From contig NZ_AZFC01000018.1 in the NCBI RefSeq assembly GCF_001435095.1, positions 19,118-66,854 on the forward strand: a DNA stretch of 47,737 bases, read 5' to 3'. The DNA comes from Levilactobacillus spicheri DSM 15429. GTDB taxonomy: Bacteria; Bacillota; Bacilli; Lactobacillales; Lactobacillaceae. Of this stretch, positions 1 through 8,206 are shown piece by piece. The notes beneath the pieces are model-generated. The model did no database searches. It had not been told where the DNA came from and worked only from the letters and a program-made list of their open reading frames with translations. A program made the position numbers and the translations under genes. Position 1 is the stretch's first letter. Each line of letters begins with the position of its first letter.

Positions 1-32
1 TCGACCGGCTTGCTCGCCGGCGTGGAGCGCTT
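1..32 (+). repeat. Structured intergenic repeat, type 1, right end only (cut by window edge)
   Basis: The first bases match the right end of the complete plus-oriented copy at 23091-23295: they carry CTTGCTCGCCGGCGTGGAGCG. Only the 3' part is inside the window, so the pairing partner cannot be seen. About 90 bp with no recognisable gene follow before the end of the nhaC-like gene. Confidence 0.7.
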
Positions 33-128
33 GCCCTCAACTATTGTGTCAGTTTCATCGGACAACAAAAAGCCCCCATCAGCAATCCACTGACAGAGGC
101 TAGTTCAGTTCATTTTAGGTTGATCAGA

Positions 129-1580
129 CTACCGACCAGCCGCTTCCGCTGCATCGGGAGCGACGGCTTGCGTCGCGGTCGTGGCGCTGGACGTTGGGGC
201 CTGACGCTTCAGACCGATTCCCGTGAAGCCGCTGATGATCGAGAAGACCGGCGACAGGAGGCTGAAGAAGCAGAATGGCAGGTAAGCCAGCGTCGACACG
301 CCTAACGTGTTGGCGGCAAAGGCCCCAGCAACCCCCCAAGGAATCAGGTAGTTGATGACGGTCCCACCATCTTCCAAGACCCGGCTCAGTGCCAGGTTGG
401 CCAACCCGCGTTGGTTGAAGACCTGCTTGAAGGCCTTCCCGGGTAAGATGACGGATAAGTATTGTTCCCCGACGAAGACGTTGACCCCGACACCGGCCAG
501 AATTGCGGCGGTGACCAGCGACCCGGACTTGGTCAGGCGCTTGACCAGCGGCGTCATGGCCGTTTGAATCAGGTCAAACTTCATTAACAGGCCCCCCAGG
601 GATAACGTCAGGATGATCAGGGAGACCGTCCCCATCATGGCACTCACACCCCCACGGGATAACAGCGCGTCGACACCGGCGTTTCCGGTCTTGGAAACGA
701 ACCCGGATTCGATGGTCGCGGCCAATCCCGCCAGCGAAGTCTTCGGTTGTTCGATGAAGATCATGACGATGGCGACCCCGATGTTCAGGAACAACGTGGC
801 GATGGCGGGCACCTTCAGTAAGGCGCAGGCCAACATGATGACCAACGGCAAGGCGGCCCACCAGCTAATGGTAAAGTGTTGGTTCAAAACAGCCAGTGTC
901 GTGTCGATTTTGCCCATGCCGGCGTCGCTCGCGGCACCGGACCCGATGATAGCGTAGAGAACCAGGGAAACTAAGAAGGCGGGAATCGTGGACCACATCA
1001 GGTTCTTGATGTGACTGAACAGGTCAGACTCGGCGATGGCCGACGCCAGGTTGGTCGAGTCGGACAGCGGCGACGTCTTGTCCCCGAAGATGGCCCCGGA
1101 AATGATGGCCCCGGCGACTAACGCGGGGTTCATCCCCATGGTCGTCCCCATCCCGAAGAGGGCGATCCCGACCGTTGAGATAATGGTAAAGGCACTCCCG
1201 ATGGAGGAGCCGATAATGGCACAAACCAAGAAGACGGATGGGACGAACCATTTAGCGGAGATCATGTGGAACCCGAAAACCATCATGGATGGAATGATCC
1301 CGGCTTGAATCCAAACACCGATCAAGGCCCCAATCAGGATAAAGATAAAGATGGGAATGATCCCGGTCTTGATGCCGTCGATGATGCCGCCGTGGATGTC
1401 ATCCCAGCTGGCCCCGCGCACCTTGGCCCACAACATGACCAACGCGATGACCAACATCACGGGTGTCTGGGGCGACAAACCAAACTTGATGACCCCAGTT
1501 CCCATAATCACCAACATCACCAGTAAGACGATAAGCGCCTCACCTAACTGAACGGGTTGCCACTGCTTTGCTTGTTTCAT
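129..1580 (-). CDS. NhaC-family antiporter, probable amino-acid (tyrosine) transporter
   Basis: Integral membrane protein of 483 residues with about eleven or twelve hydrophobic segments. The NhaC signature GDKTSPLSDSTNLAS lies at about residues 166-180. The family was first described as Na+/H+ antiporters, but members behind amino-acid T-boxes are predicted amino-acid transporters. The reading frame is open upstream to 1643, inside the T-box terminator. I place the start at the ATG at 1580 (MKQAKQW), because AAGGAGTG lies about 8 bp upstream of it and the extra residues would be encoded by the leader hairpin. The gene is monocistronic. The leader 1607-1880 reads as a T-box whose likely specifier is a Tyr codon, so tyrosine uptake or exchange is the favoured role. 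A true Na+/H+ antiporter remains possible. Confidence 0.85.
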   Translation of the reverse strand: MKQAKQWQPVQLGEALIVLLVMLVIMGTGVIKFGLSPQTPVMLVIALVMLWAKVRGASWDDIHGGIIDGIKTGIIPIFIFILIGALIGVWIQAGIIPSMMVFGFHMISAKWFVPSVFLVCAIIGSSIGSAFTIISTVGIALFGMGTTMGMNPALVAGAIISGAIFGDKTSPLSDSTNLASAIAESDLFSHIKNLMWSTIPAFLVSLVLYAIIGSGAASDAGMGKIDTTLAVLNQHFTISWWAALPLVIMLACALLKVPAIATLFLNIGVAIVMIFIEQPKTSLAGLAATIESGFVSKTGNAGVDALLSRGGVSAMMGTVSLIILTLSLGGLLMKFDLIQTAMTPLVKRLTKSGSLVTAAILAGVGVNVFVGEQYLSVILPGKAFKQVFNQRGLANLALSRVLEDGGTVINYLIPWGVAGAFAANTLGVSTLAYLPFCFFSLLSPVFSIISGFTGIGLKRQAPTSSATTATQAVAPDAAEAAGR

Positions 1581-1606
1581 ACCAATCACACTCCTTAATT
1601 TCTCTC

Positions 1607-1880
1607 TAAATAAAAATCGTCCCTGCCGCAAGAAGTCTTGCAACAGGGACGATTCTCGAATTTAAGGACCGTGGTACCACCCAGCTTGAATAGACTGGAC
1701 GCCTAAAGGCCCAGTTATTCCACTCTCTAGACAGTAACGGTTCTAGGTTTTCCGCCTGGCGGACCAGGACGTTCCACTGTATTTCGTCGAAATCACCCTG
1801 ATCGGTTCGCAGCACCCACCGACTTTCTGACACCCAGATGATCCGCTACTTGGTAATGGAAGTTAGCGTTCAATATTTGA
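1607..1880 (-). promoter_or_regulatory. T-box leader, probable tyrosine specifier
   Basis: On the minus strand the conserved T-box GGGTGGTACCACGGT is at 1682-1668. It is followed by a strong terminator hairpin (1654-1615, arms AATCGTCCCTG and CAGGGACGATT) ending in a T-rich run. Antiterminator and terminator are mutually exclusive as in the class. In the stem I region a TAC triplet (1781-1779), in the context GAAATACAGTGG, sits where a specifier is expected. This gives Tyr and agrees with known Tyr T-boxes ahead of NhaC-type transporters. The specifier is read by eye, not by a covariance model. Confidence 0.85.
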
Positions 1881-1926
1881 TTGACTTGAATGATAGCACG
1901 ATGAGAAAACACCGTCAACCTTTAAT

Positions 1927-2463
1927 TTAAAATTTATGAAAGGCCGCCGGGTATTCCAGCATCCCGCCCACGTGAGCTAAAGCCCCGGGCTTCAAGGCCT
2001 TGATGAGGTGATTGCCCATCGGTACCGGCAACGTATTGTGGATGGCAAAATCTTCGGCCATCACGTAACCGTGCCGGCCGTAATAGGTCGAGTTCCCCAC
2101 CACACTGATGGCCGGGTAGCCGGCCAGTTGGGCCCGGGATTCCAGCTCGACCATCAGCTGACTGCCGATGCCTTGCCGTTGATAGCCCGGGGCCACGGCC
2201 AACGGCGCCAGGGCCAAGACGCTGGTCGTGTGGCGGTCTCCGCGAATGGTCACCGGTGTCAGCAACCCGTGCGCCACGATTTCTCCGTGACCGGGCTTGA
2301 CCACCATTTCCAGACTCGGCTGGTAGTCGTAGGACGTCCGTAATTGATGAATCAGGTCCACTTCGGACCCGTCGCTTTCGTCGATTGGCGCGAAGGCTTG
2401 GGCAACCAGTTCATCGACCTGGTCATAATCCGTCGGTTGAATCGTTTCAAAGCTTAAATTCAC
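1927..2463 (-). CDS. GNAT family N-acetyltransferase
   Basis: A single GNAT domain fills the 178 residues. The acetyl-CoA binding motif A reads GYQRQGIGSQL (about residues 93-103) and is preceded by the usual beta-strand LAPLAVAP. A later GNSTYYGRHGY segment fits the C-terminal half of the COG3153-type acetyltransferases. The start is GTG at 2463, with GAGAGG a few bases upstream. The substrate is unknown: the subfamily acetylates small molecules or protein N-termini. It appears monocistronic, lying between the T-box leader of the nhaC-like gene and the divergent gene at 2623. Confidence 0.85.
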   Translation of the reverse strand: MNLSFETIQPTDYDQVDELVAQAFAPIDESDGSEVDLIHQLRTSYDYQPSLEMVVKPGHGEIVAHGLLTPVTIRGDRHTTSVLALAPLAVAPGYQRQGIGSQLMVELESRAQLAGYPAISVVGNSTYYGRHGYVMAEDFAIHNTLPVPMGNHLIKALKPGALAHVGGMLEYPAAFHKF

Positions 2464-2578
2464 AGTTTATACCTCTCAATCTCATAGCGGCTCGCAACGA
2501 TAATCCCTATAATACTGTGCTATTATACACGATTTGTCCATAAATGCAGGGCTGCACCTCGCAATTTTATAAAATCGC

Positions 2579-2608
2579 TTGAAATCCCCCCGGAAAACCC
2601 CGTACACT
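2579..2608 (+). promoter_or_regulatory. Sigma-A type promoter of the small membrane protein gene
   Basis: TTGAAA (2579-2584) and TACACT (2603-2608) are separated by 18 bp, about 15 bp before the first possible start codon of the gene at 2623. The transcript would have a very short leader containing AGGGG as ribosome binding site. Confidence 0.5.
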
Positions 2609-2622
2609 AGGGGCAACCTATT

Positions 2623-3033
2623 ATGAGAATTGAGATGATTAAATTGACGCACAAACAGCGTTGGGCCCTGCTTTCGGTGGCCCTCTACATCGTGTTTGTC
2701 ATCGCCGCCATCACCACCGGCTTCCTGGATCCCAGCAAGGTCGGCCTGCAATGGACCATCTTCTGGTACTTCTGCGGCGCCGGGCTCGCCTACTACTTCT
2801 ACTTCAAGAACGTCAGCTACCGCGAAGTCGTGTACTACGCCCAAAAGCTGGGGTTGCACAAGGACGACCTGAAGGCCATGGTTCCCAAGTTGAAGGAGAC
2901 CCAGGACGTGCCCGACCCCGACAAGCCGAACTTCTTCAGCCCCTTCGCCAAGGTGCCCATCACGGTGGTCAACGAATTGACCGACCAACTGGAACCCCAG
3001 GCCCAGCAGGCCAACATCCCGCCTTATAAATAG
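2623..3033 (+). CDS. Small two-helix membrane protein, function unknown
   Basis: Not recognised as a named family. The protein has 136 residues, or 132 if the ATG at 2635 is used; both ATGs lie behind AGGGG. Residues about 13-33 and 43-62 form two transmembrane helices with a short loop. A hydrophilic tail of about 70 residues follows, containing VVYYAQKLGLHKDDLKAM and a Pro/Gln-rich end (QPQAQQANIPPYK-like). Codon use matches its neighbours and the third positions are strongly GC, which supports real coding. It stands alone. A structured repeat follows immediately, and the next gene is convergent. Confidence 0.75.
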   Translation: MRIEMIKLTHKQRWALLSVALYIVFVIAAITTGFLDPSKVGLQWTIFWYFCGAGLAYYFYFKNVSYREVVYYAQKLGLHKDDLKAMVPKLKETQDVPDPDKPNFFSPFAKVPITVVNELTDQLEPQAQQANIPPYK

Positions 3034-3039
3034 GGGCGG

Positions 3040-3240
3040 GTCAGCGCTTCCGGGGCGGACAAAAAATTGGGCTGGTATCCGCGCTCCACGCCGGCGAGCA
3101 AGATGGTCGTGGTGGGCACGATTCTGAAGCCCTGTGAAATTCATACAGGTCTCCAGAACTCGGCCTTGATGTAATCGGGCACAGAACGCCCGATTACATC
3201 AATTTCACCACGACCATCAAGTCGCCTCTGTTTCGCTCAC
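3040..3240 (-). repeat. Structured intergenic repeat, type 1, complete, with a type 2 arm attached
   Basis: Minus-oriented copy in a convergent intergenic space. The closing stem is GATGGTCGTGGTG (3102-3114) with CACCACGACCATC, a perfect 13-bp pairing. Inside it are a 15-bp perfect hairpin (3170-3206; arms TTGATGTAATCGGGC and its complement) and a second hairpin around CCCTGT/ACAGG. At the left, 3040-3076 carries GTCAGCGCTTCCGG...GGGCTGG, the reverse complement of the right arm of the type 2 copies. The remaining 3241-3427 holds nothing I recognise. Confidence 0.8.
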
Positions 3241-3427
3241 ATGGTGTATAACCAACAACAAGTCAAATGGTCGTCACCCGTCACCCGCTAGTAGGATAAG
3301 TGCTATTTGCACATTCTGCTAGTTGATTAGAAATCCCAGCTGAGCGGAAACCATCGGCAGCTGCCACCGATTTCAACGAGTGGCCTGCGTGTGTCAGCCG
3401 GCGACGACCCTCTTCAAAAAGAAAAAA

Positions 3428-3459
3428 ACGACCACCCGGTACTGTGACTGGGTGGTCGT
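3428..3459 (-). terminator. Rho-independent terminator of the aldo/keto reductase gene
   Basis: The inverted repeat ACGACCACCC...GGGTGGTCGT is followed on the minus strand by a run of seven T. It lies about 28 bp after the stop codon of the aldo/keto reductase gene. Confidence 0.85.
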
Positions 3460-3486
3460 TTTGCGCTTCTTCAGTTGACCGGTTGG

Positions 3487-4350
3487 TTACTTCCGGCCGC
3501 TGTAGCTCTGGGACTGCTTGAGCCAGGCTTCGTCGTCGGGGTTCGGGCCAACCCGCTTGCCGGCGTCGAGGTCCGCAATCTGGTGCATCTCGTCTTCGTC
3601 CAACCCAAAGGCGAAAATGTCCCGGTTCTGCGCGATTCGTGCCTCGTGGACGGACTTCGGGATCACGATCTCTTCCCGTTGCACGTGCCACCGCAGGATG
3701 ATCTGCGCCGCACTGACGTCGTGGGCCGCCGCGAGTTCCGTGATGATCGGGTCGGTCAGGGCGTTGTTCTTGCCACCACCCAACGGACTCCAGGCCTCGT
3801 GTAAGATGCCCTGCGTTTCCAGGTAAGCGTGCAGGTCGTTTTGCTGGAAGTACGGGTGGGTCTCAATCTGGTCAACGACCGGCTTAACGGTCGCGGTCTT
3901 CATCAACGTTTCCAATTGCGATTGTTGGAAGTTGGAGACCCCGATATTCTTGATCTTGCCCGCCTTGTACAGGTCTTCCATGGCCCGCCAGCTTTCGGCG
4001 TAGCCCGGTGCCGGCCAGTGAATCAGATACATGTCCAGGTAGTCAAAGCCGAGCTTGTCCAGTGTGGCTTGAAAGGCCGCCTTGGTCTGGTCGTAGCCCC
4101 GGTCGCTGTTCCAGAGCTTGGACGTGACGAAGACGTCCTCACGCTTGAGGCCACTCTCCCGAATCGCCTCGCCGACCCACTGTTCGTTGCCGTAGTAGGC
4201 CGCCGTATCGATGTGGCGGTAACCGGCCTTCAGCGCCCATTTAACGGCGTTCTTGGTGTCCGTGGCGTCGTCGACCTGGAAGACGCCCAGGCCGAGTTGG
4301 GGAATCTGGTTACCATTGTTGAGTGGTAAGCTGGGAATATCATTATGCAT
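3487..4350 (-). CDS. Aldo/keto reductase, 2,5-diketo-gluconate reductase type
   Basis: NAD(P)H-dependent carbonyl reductase of the AKR TIM-barrel superfamily, 287 residues, cytosolic. The catalytic tetrad is visible as D48 and Y53 in HIDTAAYYGNE, K78 in TSKLWN and H111 in LIHWPAPG. The cofactor loop IPKSVHEARIAQNRDIF lies near the C-terminus. The frame is open to 4395, but the start at 4350 (MHNDIPSLPLNNG) is preferred: AAAGGTGG lies 9 bp upstream of it and family members begin at this point. It is monocistronic with its own terminator. The true substrate cannot be read from sequence; small aldehydes, methylglyoxal or keto sugars are typical. Confidence 0.9.
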   Translation of the reverse strand: MHNDIPSLPLNNGNQIPQLGLGVFQVDDATDTKNAVKWALKAGYRHIDTAAYYGNEQWVGEAIRESGLKREDVFVTSKLWNSDRGYDQTKAAFQATLDKLGFDYLDMYLIHWPAPGYAESWRAMEDLYKAGKIKNIGVSNFQQSQLETLMKTATVKPVVDQIETHPYFQQNDLHAYLETQGILHEAWSPLGGGKNNALTDPIITELAAAHDVSAAQIILRWHVQREEIVIPKSVHEARIAQNRDIFAFGLDEDEMHQIADLDAGKRVGPNPDDEAWLKQSQSYSGRK

Positions 4351-4556
4351 GTCAAAAAACCACCTTTCAAACTTGGTTACGGTTCTATCATACAATAATC
4401 TCCCCGGCTCCGGTCAGGGAAGACCCGGTTTTTCCAGAAACAGGGCCTTTTAATTTTTCCCCGGGGCACTTTTGCGTTATGATGAAGGGTGTGGTAGTTT
4501 GTCATTCGGTGACAAACCCATTTTTTCACACCGTTCTGAACATGGAGGTTTTTCAG

Positions 4557-5198
4557 TTGAACAACCAAGAACCAAAATCACGCGTGCAACGGTATAACTT
4601 TAACGCCGACGACCAGCGACCACCACGGCACCGCCGCCGTCAACGCCGGTGGTGGCCCTGGCTCATGACGCTGATCACGTTAGCCGTCGCCATCCTGCTG
4701 GTCATGGCCATCAACGGCCATAAGTCGGCAACCACCCACTCAGCGGCCTCATCGAGCTCGAATTCCTCGGTGCTGGCCCACTCGACGTCGGCTTCCGAAG
4801 CCACGGCCTACAGCCAGTTTTCGGCCAAGCTCGACACCTATACCGATAGCGCCAGCGGTCTTACCGCCACGCAAAAACAAGCGTTACAAACCATTATCAA
4901 CAACGAAAAAAGTGCGACGGTGCAAGCCCGCGAGCAGAAGCTGCTGGATCGCACCACGACCCAGTCGGCGACCAGCTCCAGCGACAACACCAGCAGCAAC
5001 GCTGACAGCACGTCTTCGACCAAGAAGAGCAGCAGTCAGAATCCGACTTCGTTCGACACCACCCACACCTTCTCATCGGTGGGCGATGCACAGAACTGGG
5101 CCCAGGCCTCGAAGAGCCAGTGGTTACAGGCCGGTTACTCGACCTACACCATCACCTCGGATGGCCAAGGAAACTACAATTTACAATTCGTGCGGTAA
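4557..5198 (+). CDS. Membrane-anchored Ser/Thr-rich extracellular protein, unknown
   Basis: 213 residues if started at the TTG at 4557, chosen because AACATGGAGG ends 8 bp before it. An ATG at 4542 would overlap that ribosome binding site. Layout: a short cytoplasmic segment rich in Arg and His (RHRRRQRRWW), one transmembrane helix (about residues 34-56), and a long extracellular linker dominated by Ser, Thr and Ala. A compact C-terminal domain of about 45 residues follows, with VGDAQNWAQASKSQWLQAGY and a final LQFV. The single-pass, outside-facing plan resembles small cell-envelope proteins of lactobacilli. I do not recognise the C-terminal domain. The gene is convergent with the potassium channel gene and shares its terminator. 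Confidence 0.75.
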   Translation: MNNQEPKSRVQRYNFNADDQRPPRHRRRQRRWWPWLMTLITLAVAILLVMAINGHKSATTHSAASSSSNSSVLAHSTSASEATAYSQFSAKLDTYTDSASGLTATQKQALQTIINNEKSATVQAREQKLLDRTTTQSATSSSDNTSSNADSTSSTKKSSSQNPTSFDTTHTFSSVGDAQNWAQASKSQWLQAGYSTYTITSDGQGNYNLQFVR

Positions 5199-5211
5199 CG
5201 TGCGCCTCAGC

Positions 5212-5244
5212 CCCCCCGGCCTAATCGTCCGGAGGGTCTTTTTT
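5212..5244. terminator. Terminator between the convergent envelope protein and channel genes
   Basis: CCCCCCGGC and GTCCGGAGGG form a GC-rich hairpin followed on the plus strand by TCTTTTTT. The channel gene ends inside it: its stop codon at 5221-5223 lies in the loop. It therefore clearly serves the plus-strand gene and may act weakly on the other strand. Confidence 0.75.
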
Positions 5245-5988
5245 GGTCAGCGCCTGCACTTGGTCCTGCAGGCGGTCGACCTTGGTGGTCAGGGTGTCGA
5301 TCTTGGCCAACAGGGTCGTCAGCTCGACCTGCTGCTGTGCCGTGGCCGCCGGAGTCGCCTGCTGGGTCCGACTGGTGAAGAAGTCGGTGATGGTACTGGT
5401 CAGCAACCCGATGAAGCCGATCCCGCCGAACATCAGGACGCTGGCGATGACCTTGCCCACCGCGGTGTGCGGCGTCTCATCCCCGTACCCCACGGTCGTG
5501 GCGGTGGTCACCGCCCACCACAGGGAGTTGGCCAGCGTCTGCTTCTCGGACAGGGAGAACAAAAAGGCGCTGAGGACGATGATGGCCACGCTGATGGAGA
5601 AGAGGTAGATGAAGCCCGTGCTGTAGATAAACCGGTGGTAGTTGCGGGTCCACTTACCAGCGATGCCCAGCCGCCAGAACAGGTGGTGGAACCGCACCAA
5701 GCGGACCAGCCGCCCCAGTCGAAAGATGGCGAAGACCGGGTGCATCGGGATGATGCCCAGCAGGTCAAAGGCCGACTGGATCAGAAAGATCTTGCGGTCC
5801 TTCGCCAGGATCAGGCGCACCAGGTAATCCCCGGCGAACACGCCCAGTAGTCCGTTGGCCACCAGCAGTTCGGCCGGTCGGCTGCCCCAGTGGCCCAGTA
5901 TCAGGCCCAGGTTGATGATTGAGGCCACGGTCAGCACCGTGACCGCCGTGTGATAGCCCACCAACCAATGTTGTTGACGTCGTGCCAC
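5221..5988 (-). CDS. Six-helix voltage-gated-type potassium channel
   Basis: K+-selective ion channel subunit of 255 residues, expected to assemble as a tetramer in the membrane. The selectivity filter TVGYGD is at residues 165-170, after a pore helix (SLWWAVTTAT). An S4-like helix with regularly spaced Arg (FRLGRLVRLVRF, about 89-100) marks it as a voltage-sensor family member. The last 45 residues form a heptad-like coiled coil (LLAKIDTLTTKVDRLQDQV) that may hold the tetramer together. There is no RCK/TrkA-N domain. The start is GTG at 5988 with GGAGGG upstream. It is monocistronic. Confidence 0.9.
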   Translation of the reverse strand: MARRQQHWLVGYHTAVTVLTVASIINLGLILGHWGSRPAELLVANGLLGVFAGDYLVRLILAKDRKIFLIQSAFDLLGIIPMHPVFAIFRLGRLVRLVRFHHLFWRLGIAGKWTRNYHRFIYSTGFIYLFSISVAIIVLSAFLFSLSEKQTLANSLWWAVTTATTVGYGDETPHTAVGKVIASVLMFGGIGFIGLLTSTITDFFTSRTQQATPAATAQQQVELTTLLAKIDTLTTKVDRLQDQVQALTKKDPPDD

Positions 5989-6112
5989 CTGAAATCCCTC
6001 CCTAGATTAAAATGATCATGCTCTAATATAGTCGGCCAACCGCGTCTTGCCAAGCATTTCGAAAAAACCTTTAGGACTTCGCAACGTTTCCGGGGCCCCC
6101 ACCCCATGCCGG

Positions 6113-6158
6113 CAGCTAAAAAGGGCGCCCGGCAAGCCTGCCCGGACGCCCATTTAGC
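6113..6158 (-). terminator. Terminator of the surface protein gene
   Basis: Long inverted repeat: outer GCTAAA/TTTAGC, inner GGGCG(CCCGG) with CCGGACGCCC. It lies about 60 bp beyond the stop codon of the surface protein gene. The T-run is weak, so termination efficiency is uncertain. Confidence 0.6.
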
Positions 6159-6215
6159 TTCTATTCTGTTGGGTGGTGCCAACCTCAACGCCGGTGCGTC
6201 AGGCGGATGCCGGCA

Positions 6216-8045
6216 CTATTTAACGGCTTGACTAAAGTTCAAGTTGGCCGAGACGTACTGGCCGTTGGTCAACTGGTAACGGGTTGTCAGGTTATGGCGC
6301 ACCAGCTTCTTCACGGTCAGGCGTTGGCCCTTGCGGTAGTGGCGGACCTTGCCCTTGAGGCTGGCCGTTTTGTAGCTGTTCAAGCCCTTATCGTTGATGA
6401 CCGTGATGGCCTTCGGGCGACTCTGGGCGTAGGTCGGCCGCACGTAGGCTGACTTCGTCGTGATGTAGCCCTTCTGGCCGTAAGTCTTCGACCCACGCGT
6501 CACGTCCTTGACGTAGTAACGGAGCCGGCCCTGCTTGGATTCGGCCGTCTTCAGGACGACAAACTGCGGCCGCTTCTGTTGCGGCTGCTTGGCGAACCAG
6601 CGGACCCGGTTCTTCGCCGTGAAGGTCGCCGAACGGTAGAACCCGATCTTCTTGACGCTGGACACGCTCATGTTGGTCACCGTGTCCCCGGCGTCGGAGG
6701 CCTGGGTGTCCGAGGAGCCGTTCGCCGACGAATCGGTGGTCGGTCCGGTCGACGACGAATTAGACGCGTCGCTTGAGTCGGTCGCGCCCCCCGCGTTCCC
6801 GCCGGACGAATTACCGGACTCATTGGCCCGGTACACGAAGGTCACGCTTTGGGCACTGGTCGTAAACGTGCCGCTCGTGGCCCCGTCGGCCTTCTCGAAG
6901 GTGTAGCCCGCAATCGCGATCGGTTTCGCGGTAAAGTCTGCGCCCAGCTCCCCGGTCAGCTCGTCATCCGGATGAATCGATTTTCCAGCCTGATCGACGT
7001 AGTGGACCGTGACCGGTGCCACGACCGGCGCTTCCGGCGTTTCCAGGGGCTCCCAGATGTAGGTCGCGTTGCCGCTCAGCTCGTCTTGGTGGGTCCCGTC
7101 ATACAGACTGTTCAGCTCCGCACTGGTGTAGACCCGTTTACCGGCCGTGCCGACGGGCAAGTACTGGTCCTCCTGGTTCTCCCATTTACCGGTGTAGATG
7201 GTCTGGTCATACGACGGGTACCCCCCGCCGGCGATGTCCGGGAAGGTCCCGGCCGCGACCTGACTGTCGGCACTCAGGGTGAGCTCGCGCAGGTCGTACT
7301 GCTTGGATAACGCGAAGACGGAGGAGATTTTACTGCTAGCCGGGAGTTGCCAGTTCCCCAGGTTCAACTTCTGAAGCCGATAGTCATTGGTCAGCATCAT
7401 GTAGGTGGTCTCAAGGCCGCTGACGTCGAGGCCCGACAGATCCAGCTCCCTCAACTGGTACAGGTTGCTGAAGGTGGCCAACAGGCTGGTCACCTTGGCG
7501 GTCGCGAGATTCCCCACCTTCAAAGACGCGAGCTTGTAATTGGTGCCAAACATCATCTCAAGCGACGTGACCTGGCTGACGTCCAGGCTTGAGATGTCAA
7601 TCTTCTGCAAGCTCTCGTTGGCCGCAAAGAGCCCCGCCAGACTGGTGCTCCGGCTGGTATCCAGGTTCTCCAAGTTTTCGTACGCCTCAACCGTATTCAG
7701 GTGACCAAACGTGTACGATCCCTGCTCCGCCGTGCGAACGGTCCCCTCAAAGACCACCTTGGTCACGGTCACGCCCTGGGCTGCGGCTTCCTGGACCGGA
7801 TCGTAGAGCGGACTGTAGACGGTCTTGACGGCTTCCGGCAGGTCCCCGGCGCCCACATGCAGGACCCCGTCGTCCGTTACGTTCCAGTCACTGGTGCCGA
7901 CCGTCCCGCTTGCGACCGTGGCGGCCTTGGTCGCCGCGTGGGCCACGACGGCCGTTGCGGGTGTCGTGGCGTCCGGTGCCAGGAGTTGCCCGCCGCCGAT
8001 CAGCAGGCCGGTCAACAGTAATCCCATGGTAAGTTTGCTGTTCAT
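6216..8045 (-). CDS. Secreted surface protein: BspA-like repeats, MucBP, DUF5776
   Basis: Extracellular, cell-wall-associated protein of 609 residues, probably an adhesin. A Sec signal peptide (about 1-37) ends in VVAHA. Residues about 110-240 hold BspA-type (DUF285) leucine-rich repeats, such as LEMMFGTNYKLASLKVGNL, which in this family mediate surface contacts. A MucBP domain starts near VTVHYVDQAGKSIHPDD (about 345-410). Then comes a low-complexity Ser/Asn/Gly linker, then a C-terminal block of about 140 residues with repeated Lys/Arg-rich units (VRWFAKQPQQK, RHYRKGQRLTV) of the DUF5776 type, thought to bind the wall non-covalently. No LPXTG motif is present. The start is ATG at 8045 behind GGGGGA. 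A cre box lies upstream. Confidence 0.85.
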   Translation of the reverse strand: MNSKLTMGLLLTGLLIGGGQLLAPDATTPATAVVAHAATKAATVASGTVGTSDWNVTDDGVLHVGAGDLPEAVKTVYSPLYDPVQEAAAQGVTVTKVVFEGTVRTAEQGSYTFGHLNTVEAYENLENLDTSRSTSLAGLFAANESLQKIDISSLDVSQVTSLEMMFGTNYKLASLKVGNLATAKVTSLLATFSNLYQLRELDLSGLDVSGLETTYMMLTNDYRLQKLNLGNWQLPASSKISSVFALSKQYDLRELTLSADSQVAAGTFPDIAGGGYPSYDQTIYTGKWENQEDQYLPVGTAGKRVYTSAELNSLYDGTHQDELSGNATYIWEPLETPEAPVVAPVTVHYVDQAGKSIHPDDELTGELGADFTAKPIAIAGYTFEKADGATSGTFTTSAQSVTFVYRANESGNSSGGNAGGATDSSDASNSSSTGPTTDSSANGSSDTQASDAGDTVTNMSVSSVKKIGFYRSATFTAKNRVRWFAKQPQQKRPQFVVLKTAESKQGRLRYYVKDVTRGSKTYGQKGYITTKSAYVRPTYAQSRPKAITVINDKGLNSYKTASLKGKVRHYRKGQRLTVKKLVRHNLTTRYQLTNGQYVSANLNFSQAVK

Positions 8046-8129
8046 AAGTTTTCCCCCATAAAGTTGATTGTGAGCAGTTGCGTCCAGACTAAATTAAACC
8101 GTCCAATAGACTGAACTGTTAATTGTTTT

Positions 8130-8143
8130 TGATAGCGCTATCA
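8130..8143. promoter_or_regulatory. cre box upstream of the surface protein gene
   Basis: TGATAGCGCTATCA is a perfect 14-bp palindrome that fits the CcpA consensus TGWNANCGNTNWCA at every fixed position. It overlaps a possible -10 (TATGAT on the minus strand), about 85 bp before the start codon. This suggests carbon catabolite repression of the surface protein. Confidence 0.75.
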
Positions 8144-8206
8144 TACACGCTATTTAGTAAACCAATCAACCATTAAATGACTTTTCTCATGAGATTTTTA
8201 ATTAAA

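Noticed and set aside
2482..3144. Long minus-strand frame opposite the small membrane protein gene
   Set aside because: Translates the complement of a gene with GC-rich third positions and part of a repeat; no start signals. The plus-strand gene has a promoter, ribosome binding site and two clear membrane helices.
3281..3691. Minus-strand frame of 136 codons overlapping the end of the aldo/keto reductase gene
   Set aside because: Same strand as the reductase but another frame, no ribosome binding site, runs through the terminator, and its residue composition (Arg/Pro-rich) is that of an out-of-frame shadow.
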